Part shown: one piece after another, positions 11,633 to 21,500 of the stretch
Layout of the letters: each line of letters opens with the position of its first letter
Position numbering within the stretch: the stretch's first letter is position 1
NCBI RefSeq assembly: GCF_900105355.1
Contig: NZ_FNSC01000001.1
Coordinates: 682,001 to 746,000, forward strand
DNA from: Pseudomonas anguilliseptica
GTDB lineage: Bacteria; Pseudomonadota; Gammaproteobacteria; Pseudomonadales; Pseudomonadaceae
DNA: 64,000 nt
Direction: 5' to 3'
The notes under the pieces: model-generated
What the model was told of the DNA's origin: nothing
Database searches by the model: none
The model's input: only the letters and a program-made list of their open reading frames with translations
Translations under genes and position numbers: made by a program

Positions 11633-12229
11633 ATGGCGTCCGCGCTGTTCAGCCTGTATTTGAAACTGCTGGTGCTCTATAGCCCGTTCTTCGTGCTGTC
11701 GTGTTTTATCGGCCTGAGCCGTGGTTACACGGTCAAGGAGCGCAAGCGCCTGGCCTGGAAGGTCGCCGCCGGCGTGCTGATCGCCAGCGTGCTGCTGTAC
11801 CTGTTCGGCAAACATATCTTCACCCTGTTCGGTATCACCATCGACGCCTTCCGCATCGGTGCCGGCAGCCTGCTGTTTATCTCAGCTCTCGGCATGGCCC
11901 AGGGCAAATCGGCAGTGCAGAGCGACAACGTGCAGCAGGACGTGACCATCGTGCCGCTGACCATCCCGCTCACCGTCGGCCCCGGCACCATCGGTGCGCT
12001 GCTGCTGATGGGTGCCAGCCAGCCGGACTGGGGCGACAAGGCCGTGGCCGTGCTGGGCATAGTCCTGGCCAGCCTCACAGTGGGCGTGGTGCTGTACCTG
12101 TCCAACCAGTTCGAGCGCCTGCTCGGCGACCAGGGCCTGCAGATTGTCAGCCGTCTGATGGGCCTGTTCGTCTGCGCGCTGGCCGCGCAGATCATCTTTA
12201 CCGGGGTAAAGAACTACCTGGTGCCGTAA
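11633..12229 (+). CDS. MarC-family inner-membrane protein
   Basis: A 198-residue, six-helix membrane protein. The family signature is visible: SLYLKLLVLYSPFFVLSCF at the N-terminus, the central VPLTIPLTVGPGTIGALLL and the C-terminal RLMGLFVCALAAQIIFTGVK. The family was named for the mar locus, but a role in multiple antibiotic resistance was not upheld; small-molecule export has been proposed. The P. aeruginosa counterpart (PA4857) also follows retS. ATG start at 11633. Confidence 0.88.
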   Translation: MASALFSLYLKLLVLYSPFFVLSCFIGLSRGYTVKERKRLAWKVAAGVLIASVLLYLFGKHIFTLFGITIDAFRIGAGSLLFISALGMAQGKSAVQSDNVQQDVTIVPLTIPLTVGPGTIGALLLMGASQPDWGDKAVAVLGIVLASLTVGVVLYLSNQFERLLGDQGLQIVSRLMGLFVCALAAQIIFTGVKNYLVP

Positions 12230-12252
12230 ACCGCGATAAGCATATGGTCTGC

Positions 12253-12269
12253 CCCGGATTTCATCCGGG
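12253..12269. repeat. Short REP-like palindrome, CCCGGAT family
   Basis: CCCGGAT and ATCCGGG form a perfect 7-bp stem around TTC, followed by GCTAC (GTAGC on the other strand). It belongs to the same family as the larger palindrome at the 5' end of urtB (20000-20042). Confidence 0.6.
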
Positions 12270-12276
12270 CTACGCC

Positions 12277-12318
12277 GCTGCACCATCCGCTTGCAACGCG
12301 GCCCCACCACGGTGCAGC
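12277..12318 (+). promoter_or_regulatory. Possible enhancer-binding site upstream of atzF (weak)
   Basis: GCTGCACC (12277-12284) and GGTGCAGC (12311-12318) form an exact 8-bp inverted repeat separated by 26 bases. Each half contains the TGCACC/GGTGCA core known from NtrC sites, but the wide spacing is not the canonical NtrC arrangement. It sits about 75-130 bases upstream of the sigma-54 element, where enhancer sites are usually found. Confidence 0.3.
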
Positions 12319-12359
12319 GCACCTCTCCCACCCAGCCGCCCGCAGCGCCAGAATCAAGC

Positions 12360-12372
12360 TAAGCACTTGATA
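12360..12372 (+). promoter_or_regulatory. Candidate IHF site
   Basis: TAAGCACTTGATA matches the reverse form of the IHF consensus (YAANNNNTTGATW) at every fixed position, within an AT-rich patch. It lies 20 bases upstream of the sigma-54 -24 box, where IHF would bend DNA to bring an enhancer-bound activator to the polymerase. Confidence 0.55.
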
Positions 12373-12391
12373 TAGATGTATTAATAGAAAC

Positions 12392-12407
12392 TGGCATCCT
12401 CATTGCT
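12392..12407 (+). promoter_or_regulatory. Sigma-54 (RpoN) promoter of the urea amidolyase genes
   Basis: TGGCATCCTCATTGCT has the invariant GG and GC exactly 10 bases apart (12393-94 and 12405-06) and matches TGGCA and TTGCW of the -24/-12 consensus. Transcription should begin near 12418, ahead of the atzF ATG at 12448. In pseudomonads such promoters of nitrogen-source genes are driven by NtrC under nitrogen limitation, which fits a urea pathway. Confidence 0.7.
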
Positions 12408-12447
12408 CTAGCGACTCCAACTTGGATACAAGATGGAATCTCGAAGC

Positions 12448-14291
12448 ATGTCCAACGCACCGATCGCTTTCACCCTCGCGCAATGGCAACAGGCCTACCG
12501 CGACGGCCAATCCCCTGCCGAACTGCTGCACGCCCTGCGCCTGGAACTGCGCACCGATGACAGCGCCTGGATTGCTCTGGCCAGCGAAGCGCAGCTCAAT
12601 AGCCAACTCGATACGTTGTCAGCGCTGCTCGACGCGGCCAACGGCGAGCTAAGCAAGCTGCCGCTGTACGGCGTGCCCTTTGCCATCAAGGACAATATCG
12701 ACGCCGCCGGCTGGCCCACTACAGCGGCCTGCCCTGAATTCGCCTACACCGCCAAAGCCGACGCCACAGTGGTGACCAAGCTGCGCGCTGCGGGCGCGAT
12801 CCTGATCGGCAAAACCAACCTTGATCAGTTCGCCACCGGCCTGGTCGGCACCCGCTCGCCTTATGGCGCGGCCAGCAACAGCTTCGACCCGGCCTACGTC
12901 AGCGGCGGCTCCAGCTCTGGCTCGGCCAGCGTCGTGGCGCGCGGTCTGGTGCCGTTCGCCCTGGGCACCGACACCGCCGGTTCCGGCCGCGTACCGGCCG
13001 CGTACCGGCCGGTTTCAACAATATTGTCGGACTCAAACCCAGCAAAGGCTGGCTGTCCAACAGAGGCCTGGTGCCAGCCTGCAAAACGCTGGATTGCATC
13101 TCGGTATTTGCCCTGACCGTCAGCGATGCCCTGAGCGTGGCACAGATTGCCGGCGGCTATGACGCAGTCGATCCCTACAGCCGCAAAAACCCAGGCAGCG
13201 CCAAAGTGGGTATGCCGGCCCAGCCGCGCCTGGCGATACCGAGCAACCCTGAGTTCTTCGGCGACACGCAGAACCAGGCTGTCTTCGAGCAAGCGCTGGG
13301 CACACTGCGCGAACTGGGCGCCGAGCTGGTGGAGATCAATTCCGCCCCCTTCCAGCAACTGGCCGAGCAGCTGTATTACGGCAGCTGGGTCGCCGAGCGC
13401 ACGGTGGCGCTGGAAGATGTCGACCCTGCACATATCAACCCGGTGGTGCGCGGCATCGTCGAAAACGGCCACACGTACAGCGCCTGCGACGCCTACAAGG
13501 CCCAGTACATTCGCGCCGAACTGAGCCGCACGATCAACGACATCCTGGGCGGTTTCGATGCTCTGGTCGTACCGACCTCACCGACCATCCGCAGCCTCGC
13601 TGAGATGGAAGACGAACCGGTGCTGTTCAACAGCCAGTTCGGCACCTACACCAACCTCGCCGACCTCGCCGCCCTGGCCTTACCCGCCGGCTTTCGTGCC
13701 GACGGCCTACCGGCCGGGATTACCCTGATCGCCCCGGCCTGGCATGACCAGGCCCTGGCCACCTTCGGCCAACGCTGGCAACAGGCGCTGGCCCTGCCGC
13801 TGGGCGCCACCGGCCAGCCGCTGCCGGTGCAGGCGCCGGGCGATAAACCCGCACCAGGCAGCATCCGCGTGGCCGTGGTCGGCGCGCACCTGACCGGCAT
13901 GCCGCTGAACTTCCAGCTCACCACTCGCGATGCCGTGCTGGTCGAGCAAACCACCAGCACCGCCAGCTACCGCCTCTACGCCCTGCCCGGCACCGTCCCG
14001 CCCAAACCGGGCCTGGCACGGGTCGCCAAGGACGGCGCCGAGATCATCGTCGAGCTGTGGGACGTGCCGCAGGCGCGCTTCGGCGAATTCGTCGCCGAGA
14101 TCCCGCTGCCGCTGGGCATCGGCAACCTGGAGCTGGCCGACGGTCGCTGGGTCAAGGGTTTCATCTGCGAGCCCTATGCTCTGGATGGCGCGCGCGATAT
14201 CACCAGCTTTGGCGGCTGGCGCGCCTATATCGCCAGCCTGCAAGCCGCTAAGAACAGAGGAAGGGATAACCCATGTTCCATACCGTACTGA
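12448..14291 (+). pseudogene. atzF: Allophanate hydrolase, frameshifted by an 11-bp tandem duplication
   Basis: Allophanate hydrolase splits allophanate (from urea carboxylase) to ammonia and CO2. The 5' frame holds the amidase-signature core: K81 in FAIKDNIDAAG, the GGSSSGSAS serine loop, and the nucleophile S179 in DTAGSGRVPA. Directly after it the sequence has period 11 (CGGCCGCGTAC) across 12983-13011. Removing one unit restores GRVPAGFNNIVGLKPSKGW and joins the rest of the gene, which ends at 14291 with the AtzF C-terminal domain. As written, translation ends at 13116 after 222 residues. The 3' end overlaps uca by 19 bases. An in-frame ATG at 12433 is an alternative start. Confidence 0.88.
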
Positions 14292-17200
14292 TCGCCAACC
14301 GTGGCGAGATCGCCGTCCGCGCCATCCGCACGCTCAAGCGCCTGGGCGTGAAAAGTGTCGCCGTCTATTCCGACGCCGACCGCAATGCCCAGCACGTACG
14401 CGACGCCGATATCGCCATTGCCCTGGGCGGCGACAAACCGGCCGACAGCTACCTGCGTATCGACAAGATTCTCACCGCCGCACAGGAAACCGGCGCGCAG
14501 GCCATCTACCCCGGTTACGGCTTCCTTTCGGAAAGCGCCGAGTTCGCCGATGCCTGCGAAGCCGCTGGGATCGCCTTCGTTGGCCCGACCGGCGAGCAGA
14601 TTCGCGAGTTCGGCCTCAAGCACCGCGCCCGTGAACTGGCCGCCCAGGCCCAGGTGCCGATGGCACCAGGCACCGGCCTGCTGCAGAGCCTGGAAGAAGC
14701 GCTGAGCGCCGCTGAAAGCATCGGCTACCCGGTGATGCTCAAGACCACCGCAGGCGGTGGCGGCATCGGCCTGACCCGCTGCAGCGACGCCGCCGCGTTG
14801 GAAAGCGCCTATGAAAGCGTCAAGCGCATGGGCGAACAGTTCTTCAGCGATGCCGGCGTATTCCTCGAGCACTTCGTCGATCAGGCACGGCATGTCGAAG
14901 TGCAGATTTTCGGCGACGGCGTCGGCCGCGTCGCCGCACTCGGCGAGCGCGACTGCTCGCTGCAGCGGCGCAACCAGAAGGTGGTCGAGGAAACCCCGGC
15001 GCCGAACCTGTCGCAGGCCACCCGCGAGCGCCTGCACGCCGCCGCCGTGCAGCTCGGCGAGTCGGTGAACTACCGCAGCGCCGGCACCGTGGAATTCATC
15101 TACGACGCCGCCCGCGACGACTTCTACTTCCTCGAAGTGAACACCCGCCTGCAGGTCGAGCACCCGGTCACCGAGATGGTTACCGGCCTGGATCTGATCG
15201 AGTGCATGCTGCGCGTGGCCGCAGGCGATGCGCTGGACTGGGTCGCGCTCGACCGCGCCCCGCAAGGCGCTGCCATCGAGGTGCGGATCTACGCCGAAGA
15301 CCCGTTGAAGAACTTCCAGCCCAGCCCGGGTGTGCTCACCGACGTGCATTTCCCGGACGATGTGCGCGTCGACGGCTGGGTCAGCACCGGCAGCGAGGTT
15401 TCAGCCTTCTACGACCCGATGATCGCCAAACTGATCGTCCATGCGGCGACTCGTGACGAAGCCATCGGCAAACTGCAAAAAGCCCTGGGCGAAACCCGCC
15501 TGCACGGCATCGCCAGCAACCTCGACTACCTGCGCCAGGTGGTGGCCGATGAGCGCTTCGCCAAGGGTGAGGTGTGGACGCGCCTGCTCGACAGCTTCGC
15601 GTTCAAGGCCAGCGTGATCGAAGTGCTGGAGCCCGGCACCTATTCCAGCGTGCAGGATTACCCCGGCCGCCTCGGCTACTGGGATATCGGCGTTCCGCCG
15701 TCCGGGCCGATGGACGACTTCGCCTTCCGCCTGGCCAACCGCATCGTCGGCAATGCGGCCGAAGCCGCTGGCCTGGAATTTACCCTGCAAGGCCCGACAC
15801 TGCGCTTTCACAGCGACGCGTTGATCGCCCTGACCGGCGCCGATTGCCCGGCCACCCTGGACGATGCGCCAGTGGCCTACTGGCAGCCAGTCGTGGTCAA
15901 GGCCGGTCAGGTGCTCAAGCTGGGCCGCGCGCTCAGCGGCTGCCGCACCTATCTGGCCGTGCGCAATGGCCTGGACGTACCGCTGTACCTGGGCAGCCGC
16001 TCCACCTTCGCCCTAGGCCAGTTCGGCGGGCATGCCGGGCGCACCCTGCGTACCGCCGATATGCTGGCCATTTCGCAACCGCAACTAGCGGCCTGCACCA
16101 CGCCCGCGCCGGTCGCGCCACCACAGGCTGCGCACCCGAGCCTGATCCCCAGCTACGGCACCACCTGGAACATCGGCGTGCTCTACGGCCCGCACGGTGC
16201 GCCGGACTTCTTCACCGCTGAAGCCATCGAGGAGTTCTTCGCCGCCGAATGGGAGGTGCACTACAACTCCAACCGTCTCGGTGTGCGTCTGAGCGGGCCG
16301 AAACCGAGCTGGGCACGAGCCGACGGCGGCGAAGCCGGCCTGCACCCATCCAATGTGCATGACTGCGAATACGCCATCGGCGCGATCAACTTTACAGGCG
16401 ACTTCCCGGTGATCCTGACCAAGGACGGCCCCAGCCTCGGCGGTTTCGTCTGCCCGGTGACCATCGCCAAGGCCGAGCTGTGGAAGGTCGGCCAGGTCAA
16501 GCCCGGCGACAAGCTGCGCTTCCACCCCATCGGTTTCCAGCAAGCGCAGAGCCTGGAGCAGGCGCAACTGGGCAGCATCGAGGCATTGGCGGCGATCAGC
16601 GCGGCGACCCTGCCGGCGCCGTCGCGGCAAGCGGACAGCACCGTTTTCGCCACCGTGCTGGCCGAGCTGCCCGCTGAAGGCAGCCGCCCGCGCGCGGTCT
16701 ATCGCCAGGCCGGCGACGCCTACATCCTGCTGGAATACGGCGACAACGTGCTGGCCCTGCGCCTGCGTGTGTACCTGCTGATGGAGGCACTCAAGGCCGA
16801 GCCACTACGGGGTCTGGAAGAACTCGCCCCCGGCGTGCGCTCGTTGCAGCTGCGCTATGACAGCCGTGTGCTGCACCAGCGCACCCTGCTCGAACACCTG
16901 CTGCGCCTGGAGCGCCAGCTCGGCGATGTCGCCGAACTCAAGGTGCCGACCCGTATCGTCCATCTACCGATGGCCTTCGAGGACAGCGCCACCCTCGCCG
17001 CTGTCGAGCGCTACCGCGAAACCGTGCGCAGCGAGGCACCCTGGCTGCCGAACAACGTCGACTTCATCCAGCGCGCCAATGGCCTGGAAAGCCGCGAGCA
17101 GGTGCGCGACATCCTGTTCGACGCCAGCTACCTGATCCTCGGCCTCGGCGACGTCTACCTCGACGCGCCGTGCCGCTGGACCCACGCCATCGCCTGCTCA

Positions 17201-17889
17201 GCTCCAAGTACAACCCGGCGCGCACCTTCACCGCTGAGGGCACCGTGGGCATCGGCGGCATGTACATGTGCATCTACGGCATGGACTCGCCCGGCGGCTA
17301 TCAACTGGTCGGTCGCACCCTGCCGATCTGGAACAAGTACGTGAAGAACGCCCAGTTCGAGAATGGCCAGCCCTGGCTGCTGCGCTTCTTCGATCAGGTG
17401 CGCTTCTACCCGGTCAGCGAGGCCGAGCTGGATGCATTCCGCGAAGCCTTCCGCGAGGGCCGCGCGCAGGTGCGCATCGAGCACAGCGAGTTCGACTTTG
17501 CCGAGTACCAGCGCTTTCTCGACGCCAACGCAGGCAGCATTCAAGCCTTCCAGAACCAGCAGAAGACCGCCTTCGACGCCGAAGTACAGCTGTGGCGTGA
17601 CGACGACCCAAGCGAGGCCGCCGTACTGATCAACGGCCCGGATGAAGATGGCGACAACGACGGCAATATGGTCAACGCCGAGATGAGCGGCAGCGTATGG
17701 AAGGTGCTGGTCGAGCCCGGTCAGCAGGTGGAAGCCGGCACGCCGCTGCTGGTGGTCGAGGCGATGAAAATGGAACTGGCGGTAACCGCACCGGTGGCCG
17801 GCACGGTCAAGTCGTTGCGCTGCGCACCCGGCAAGGCGGTTACCCCTGGCGATGCGCTGCTGTTGCTCGCCCCCACCGAGGCGGCCTGA
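14273..17889 (+). pseudogene. uca: Urea carboxylase, frameshifted near its 3' end
   Basis: Biotin-dependent urea carboxylase converts urea, ATP and bicarbonate to allophanate. Frame 1 (14273-17344) has the biotin carboxylase domain ([33 protein letters not shown]), then carboxyltransferase domains of the AHS2/AHS1 type. At about 17165-17175 the frame shifts. The remainder (GTG at 17170) carries VPLDPRHRLLSSKYNPARTF and the biotinyl motif EAMKMELAV, its lysine codon at 17767. The local sequence GCGCCGTGCCGC is best explained by loss of one 7-bp unit (GCGCCGT), which restores DAPCAVPLDPRHR and the family length of about 1,200 residues. The unshifted product would lack the biotinyl domain and be inactive. 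Confidence 0.85.
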
Positions 17890-17890
17890 A

Positions 17891-18622
17891 ATGCAGCTGG
17901 TCAGCGCGTCCGCACCTGGCAAGGAACGCCCGGAGAACCTCGCCGAGCGCATCTACCTGCAGCTCAAGGACGACATCTTCGAGTTCCGCCTGCTGCCGGG
18001 TGATCGCTTTTCCGAGGGCGAGATCGCCGAGCGCATGGCGGTCAGCCGTACGCCGGTGCGCCAGGCGCTGTATCGCCTGCAGCGCGAGGACTATTTGCAG
18101 GTGTATTTCCGCAGCGGCTGGCAGGTCAAGCCGTTCGACTTCGCGCATTTCGAGGAGCTGTACGAAGTGCGCATCGTCCTCGAACTGGAAGCCGTACGGC
18201 GTTTGTGCGCACGCGCCCAAGACGAGCACTGCACTGCCCTGGAGCAACTCAAGCGCACCTGGTTGGTGCAACCCGAGCAGCGTTTGCAGGACGGCCGCGA
18301 AGTATCGCGCCTGGATGAGCGTTTTCACTGCCAGTTGGTGGAAGCCGCAGGCAACCGCGAGATGGCCCGTCTGCATGCCGAGGTCAGCGAGAAAATCCGC
18401 ATTATCAGGCGCTTGGACTTCACCCAGAGCCCGCGCGTGGCGGCCACTTATGAGGAACACGGACAAATACTCGGGGCGATTCTGTCGCGCCGGTGCGAAG
18501 AGGCACAGCTATTGCTCAAGACCCATATAGAGGTCAGCAAGGCGGAAGTGCGCAAGATCACCCTGCACATGCTGCACAGCGCGCGTCAGCGCGTCATGCC
18601 AGCACCAGAGGTGAAGACCTGA
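17891..18622 (+). CDS. GntR-family transcriptional regulator of the urea genes
   Basis: A 243-residue regulator. The N-terminal winged helix-turn-helix (ERIYLQLKDDIFEFRLLPGD, then FSEGEIAERMAVSRTPVRQALYRL) is typical of GntR proteins, and the helical C-terminal domain with ELYEVRIVLELEAVRRL and a late EEHGQILGAI histidine segment fits the FadR/FCD group. The ATG at 17891 lies one base after the uca stop; an earlier in-frame ATG at 17852 is inside uca. Position suggests it senses a metabolite of the amidolyase pathway and controls these genes, but no ligand can be read from the sequence. Confidence 0.85.
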   Translation: MQLVSASAPGKERPENLAERIYLQLKDDIFEFRLLPGDRFSEGEIAERMAVSRTPVRQALYRLQREDYLQVYFRSGWQVKPFDFAHFEELYEVRIVLELEAVRRLCARAQDEHCTALEQLKRTWLVQPEQRLQDGREVSRLDERFHCQLVEAAGNREMARLHAEVSEKIRIIRRLDFTQSPRVAATYEEHGQILGAILSRRCEEAQLLLKTHIEVSKAEVRKITLHMLHSARQRVMPAPEVKT

Positions 18623-18718
18623 AGTGAAGACCCAGGGCCATGCCCTGTTTCAACTGCCAGACAAACAACTAAAAACCAGCAGCTCAAACACTTAAGTTCG
18701 TCAATGGACGATCGCACC

Positions 18719-19984
18719 ATGCAACGTCGCAATCTGATCAAGGCCTTTACCCTCACCGCTTCCATCGCCGCCATGGGCATGACCTGGACCGTACAGGCCG
18801 CCGAGACCATCAAGGTCGGCATCATGCACTCGCTGTCCGGCACCATGGCCATCTCGGAAACTTCGCTGAAAGACATGGCGCTGATGACCATCGACGAGAT
18901 CAACGCCAAGGGCGGCGTGAACGGCAAACAACTGGAAGCCGTGGTGGTTGACCCCGCCTCCAACTGGCCGCTGTTCGCCGAGAAAGGCCGCCAGCTGCTG
19001 ACCCAGGACAAGGTCGACGTGGTGTTCGGCTGCTGGACCAGCGTGTCGCGCAAATCCGTACTGCCGGTGTTTGAAGAGCTCAACGGCCTGCTGTTCTACC
19101 CGGTGCAATACGAAGGCGAGGAAATGTCGCCGAACGTCTTCTACACCGGCGCAGCGCCAAACCAGCAGGCCATTCCAGCGGTCGAGTACCTGATGAGCGA
19201 AGACGGCGGCGCGGCCAAGCGCTACTTCCTGCTCGGCACCGACTACGTCTACCCGCGCACCACCAACAAGATCCTGCGCGCCTTCCTGATCAGCAAGGGC
19301 GTGGCTGAAAAAGACATCGAAGAGGTCTACACCCCGTTCGGTCACAGCGACTATCAAACCATCGTCGCCAACATCAAGAAGTTCTCCGCGGGCGGCAAAA
19401 CCGCGGTGATCTCCACCGTCAACGGCGACTCCAACGTGCCGTTCTACAAGGAGCTGGCCAACCAGGGCCTGGAAGCCACCGACGTTCCGGTCGTGGCCTT
19501 CTCCGTGGGTGAAGAAGAACTGCGCGGCATCGACACCAAGCCGCTGGTCGGCCACCTGGCTGCGTGGAACTACTTCCAGTCGGTAGAGAACCCGGTCAAC
19601 AGCGAATTCGTCGCCAAGTGGAAGGCTTACGCCAAAGCCAAGAACCTGCCAGGTGCCGACAAGGCCGTGACCAACGACCCGATGGAAGCCACCTACGTCG
19701 GCATCCATATGTGGGCCCAGGCCGTGGAAAAAGCCGGCACCACCGATGTCGATAGAGTGCGCACCGCCCTTTACGGCCAGACCTTCGCCGCACCGAGCGG
19801 CTACACCCTGACCATGGACAAGACCAACCACCACCTGCACAAGCCGGTGATGATCGGTGAAATCCAGGAAGACGGGCAGTTCTCGGTGGTCTGGGAAACC
19901 AGCAGCCCAGTCCGCGCCCAGCCGTGGAGCCCGTTCATCGAAGGCAACGACAAGAAGCCGGATTACGCGGTCAAGTCGAACTAA
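18719..19984 (+). CDS. urtA: Urea ABC transporter, substrate-binding protein
   Basis: A 421-residue periplasmic binding protein of the branched-chain amino acid/amide type that captures urea. The signal region MQRRNLIKAFTLTASIAAMG has a twin-arginine-like RRNLIK, with cleavage likely after VQA. Conserved UrtA segments include VGIMHSLSGTMAISETSLKD, GCWTSVSRKSVLPVFEE and LFYPVQYEGEEMS. An ATG at 18704 is in frame, but 18719 fits the signal peptide better. Intact, unlike the permease genes that follow. No terminator separates it from them. Confidence 0.95.
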   Translation: MQRRNLIKAFTLTASIAAMGMTWTVQAAETIKVGIMHSLSGTMAISETSLKDMALMTIDEINAKGGVNGKQLEAVVVDPASNWPLFAEKGRQLLTQDKVDVVFGCWTSVSRKSVLPVFEELNGLLFYPVQYEGEEMSPNVFYTGAAPNQQAIPAVEYLMSEDGGAAKRYFLLGTDYVYPRTTNKILRAFLISKGVAEKDIEEVYTPFGHSDYQTIVANIKKFSAGGKTAVISTVNGDSNVPFYKELANQGLEATDVPVVAFSVGEEELRGIDTKPLVGHLAAWNYFQSVENPVNSEFVAKWKAYAKAKNLPGADKAVTNDPMEATYVGIHMWAQAVEKAGTTDVDRVRTALYGQTFAAPSGYTLTMDKTNHHLHKPVMIGEIQEDGQFSVVWETSSPVRAQPWSPFIEGNDKKPDYAVKSN

Positions 19985-19999
19985 GCACCTGTCAGTAAG

Positions 20000-20042
20000 C
20001 CCGGATGTATGCCGGGAACGCCCTGCCCGGAATACATCCGGG
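20000..20042. repeat. REP palindrome at the urtA-urtB junction
   Basis: CCCGGATGTATGCCGGG (20000-20016) and CCCGGAATACATCCGGG (20026-20042) are inverted repeats with one mismatch around a 9-base spacer. It begins 16 bases after the urtA stop and occupies the place where the urtB start and signal peptide should lie. Same CCCGGAT family as 12253-12269. Confidence 0.75.
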
Positions 20043-21500
20043 CCAAGGCTTGCCAGCCTGCTCGAACGCTGGTCCGCCGCGCCGGATGCCGCGCGCCTGC
20101 CGCTGCTCGAAGCCCTGCAACAAGGTCGCGTCGCCGCCGACAGCAGCAAAACCGCCTTTATCGAAGTAAGTGGCGCTTATCAGCCCGCCGAAGGCGCCGC
20201 ACAACCGGTCGAAACACCGAAGAAGCTGCGCCTGAATAACCGCCTGCGCGGCCTGATCGCCACTGCGGTGGCCAGCCACCAGCTGCTGGTCGATGACCCG
20301 GCGCTGCGCCTGGCTGCCGCCCAGCAACTGCAAAAGAGTGCCAAACCGGCGCAACTGCAACTGCTCAACGCCCAGGTCGCTAGCGAAACTGATGATGCCG
20401 TGCGCGACGCTCTGACCCTGGCCCTGGCCAACCTGCAGCTGGTCGACAGCGACCTGGCCGTGCGCCTGCTCGGTGAAACCGGTGATCCGCTGGCCCGCAC
20501 CCGCCTGGAAGCCCTGCTCGACCCGGCCGTGGAAAGCGACCCGACGGTACGCACCGCCGCCGAAACCAGCCTGGCTCAGGTCAAGCGCAAACTGCTGATC
20601 GGTGAGCTGCTCGGCCAGGCCTTCAGCGGCCTGTCGCTCGGTTCGATCCTGCTGCTGGCCGCACTCGGCCTGGCCATCACCTTCGGCCTGCTCGGCGTGA
20701 TCAATATGGCCCACGGCGAGATGCTGATGCTCGGCGCCTACTCCACCTATATGGTGCAGGTGCTGTTCCAGCGCTTTGCCCCGGAAGCCCTCGCACTCTA
20801 CCCGCTGGTAGCGCTGCCGGTGGCATTCTTCGTCACCGCCGCCATCGGCATGGCGCTGGAGCGCACGGTGATTCGCCACCTCTACGGTCGCCCACTGGAA
20901 ACCCTGCTGGCCACCTGGGGCATCAGCCTGATTCTGATCCAGCTGGTACGCGTACTGTTCGGCGCGCAGAACGTCGAAGTGGCCAACCCCTACTGGCTGT
21001 CCGGCGGCATTCAGGTGCTGCCGAACCTGGTGCTGCCCTACAACCGCATCGTGATCATCGGCTTCGCCCTGTTTGTGGTGGCGCTGACCTGGCTGCTGCT
21101 GAACAAGACCCGCCTCGGCCTCAACGTGCGCGCCGTAACCCAGAACCGCAATATGGCGGCCTGCTGCGGCGTACCGACGGGACGGGTGGATATGCTGGCG
21201 TTCGGTTTGGGCTCCGGTATCGCCGGCCTCGGCGGCGTGGCGCTGAGCCAGATCGGCAACGTCGGCCCGGACCTAGGGCAGAGCTACATCATCGACTCCT
21301 TCCTGGTGGTGGTGCTCGGCGGCGTTGGCCAACTCGCCGGCAGCGTGATGGCGGCCTTTGGTCTGGGCATCGCCAACAAGATTCTCGAACCGCAGATCGG
21401 TGCCGTGCTCGGCAAGATCCTTATCCTCGCGCTGATCATTCTGTTTATTCAGAAACGCCCGCAAGGTCTGTTTGCTTTGAAAGGACGGGTGATCGACTGA
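20043..21500 (+). pseudogene. urtB: Urea ABC transporter permease UrtB lacking its 5' end
   Basis: UrtB is the first of two permease subunits. From LLERWSAAPDAARLPLLEAL onward the reading frame is a good UrtB: an N-terminal alpha-helical extension, then a LivH-type permease with GLLGVINMAHGEMLMLGAY, FGAQNVEVANPYWLSGG and VVVLGGVGQLAGSVMAAFGL. The start codon, signal peptide and about the first 30 residues are missing; the frame instead runs back through the REP palindrome into urtA with no ATG, GTG or TTG in between. The ATG at 20009 is in another frame. Either the gene is dead or a much shorter product is made from an internal start. The stop overlaps the urtC ATG (TGATG). Confidence 0.8.

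Noticed and set aside
12277..12318. Canonical NtrC enhancer
   Set aside because: Half-sites are right in sequence but 26 bases apart. Kept only as a weak regulatory feature.
13071..14291. Independent gene starting at GTG 13071
   Set aside because: The start lies inside a conserved amidase segment (GLVPACKTLDC) and no ribosome site precedes it. It is the 3' part of broken atzF.
18623..18718. Separate sigma-54 promoter for urtA
   Set aside because: No GG-N10-GC element of fair quality was seen between the GntR gene and urtA.
18701..20149. 482-codon open frame opposite urtA and the urtB junction
   Set aside because: Antisense shadow. It crosses the REP but has no domain or start signal.
20009..20239. 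ATG-started frame at the urtB 5' end as a replacement start
   Set aside because: It is out of frame with urtB and begins inside the REP palindrome; the product is Arg/Ala-rich with no signal peptide.
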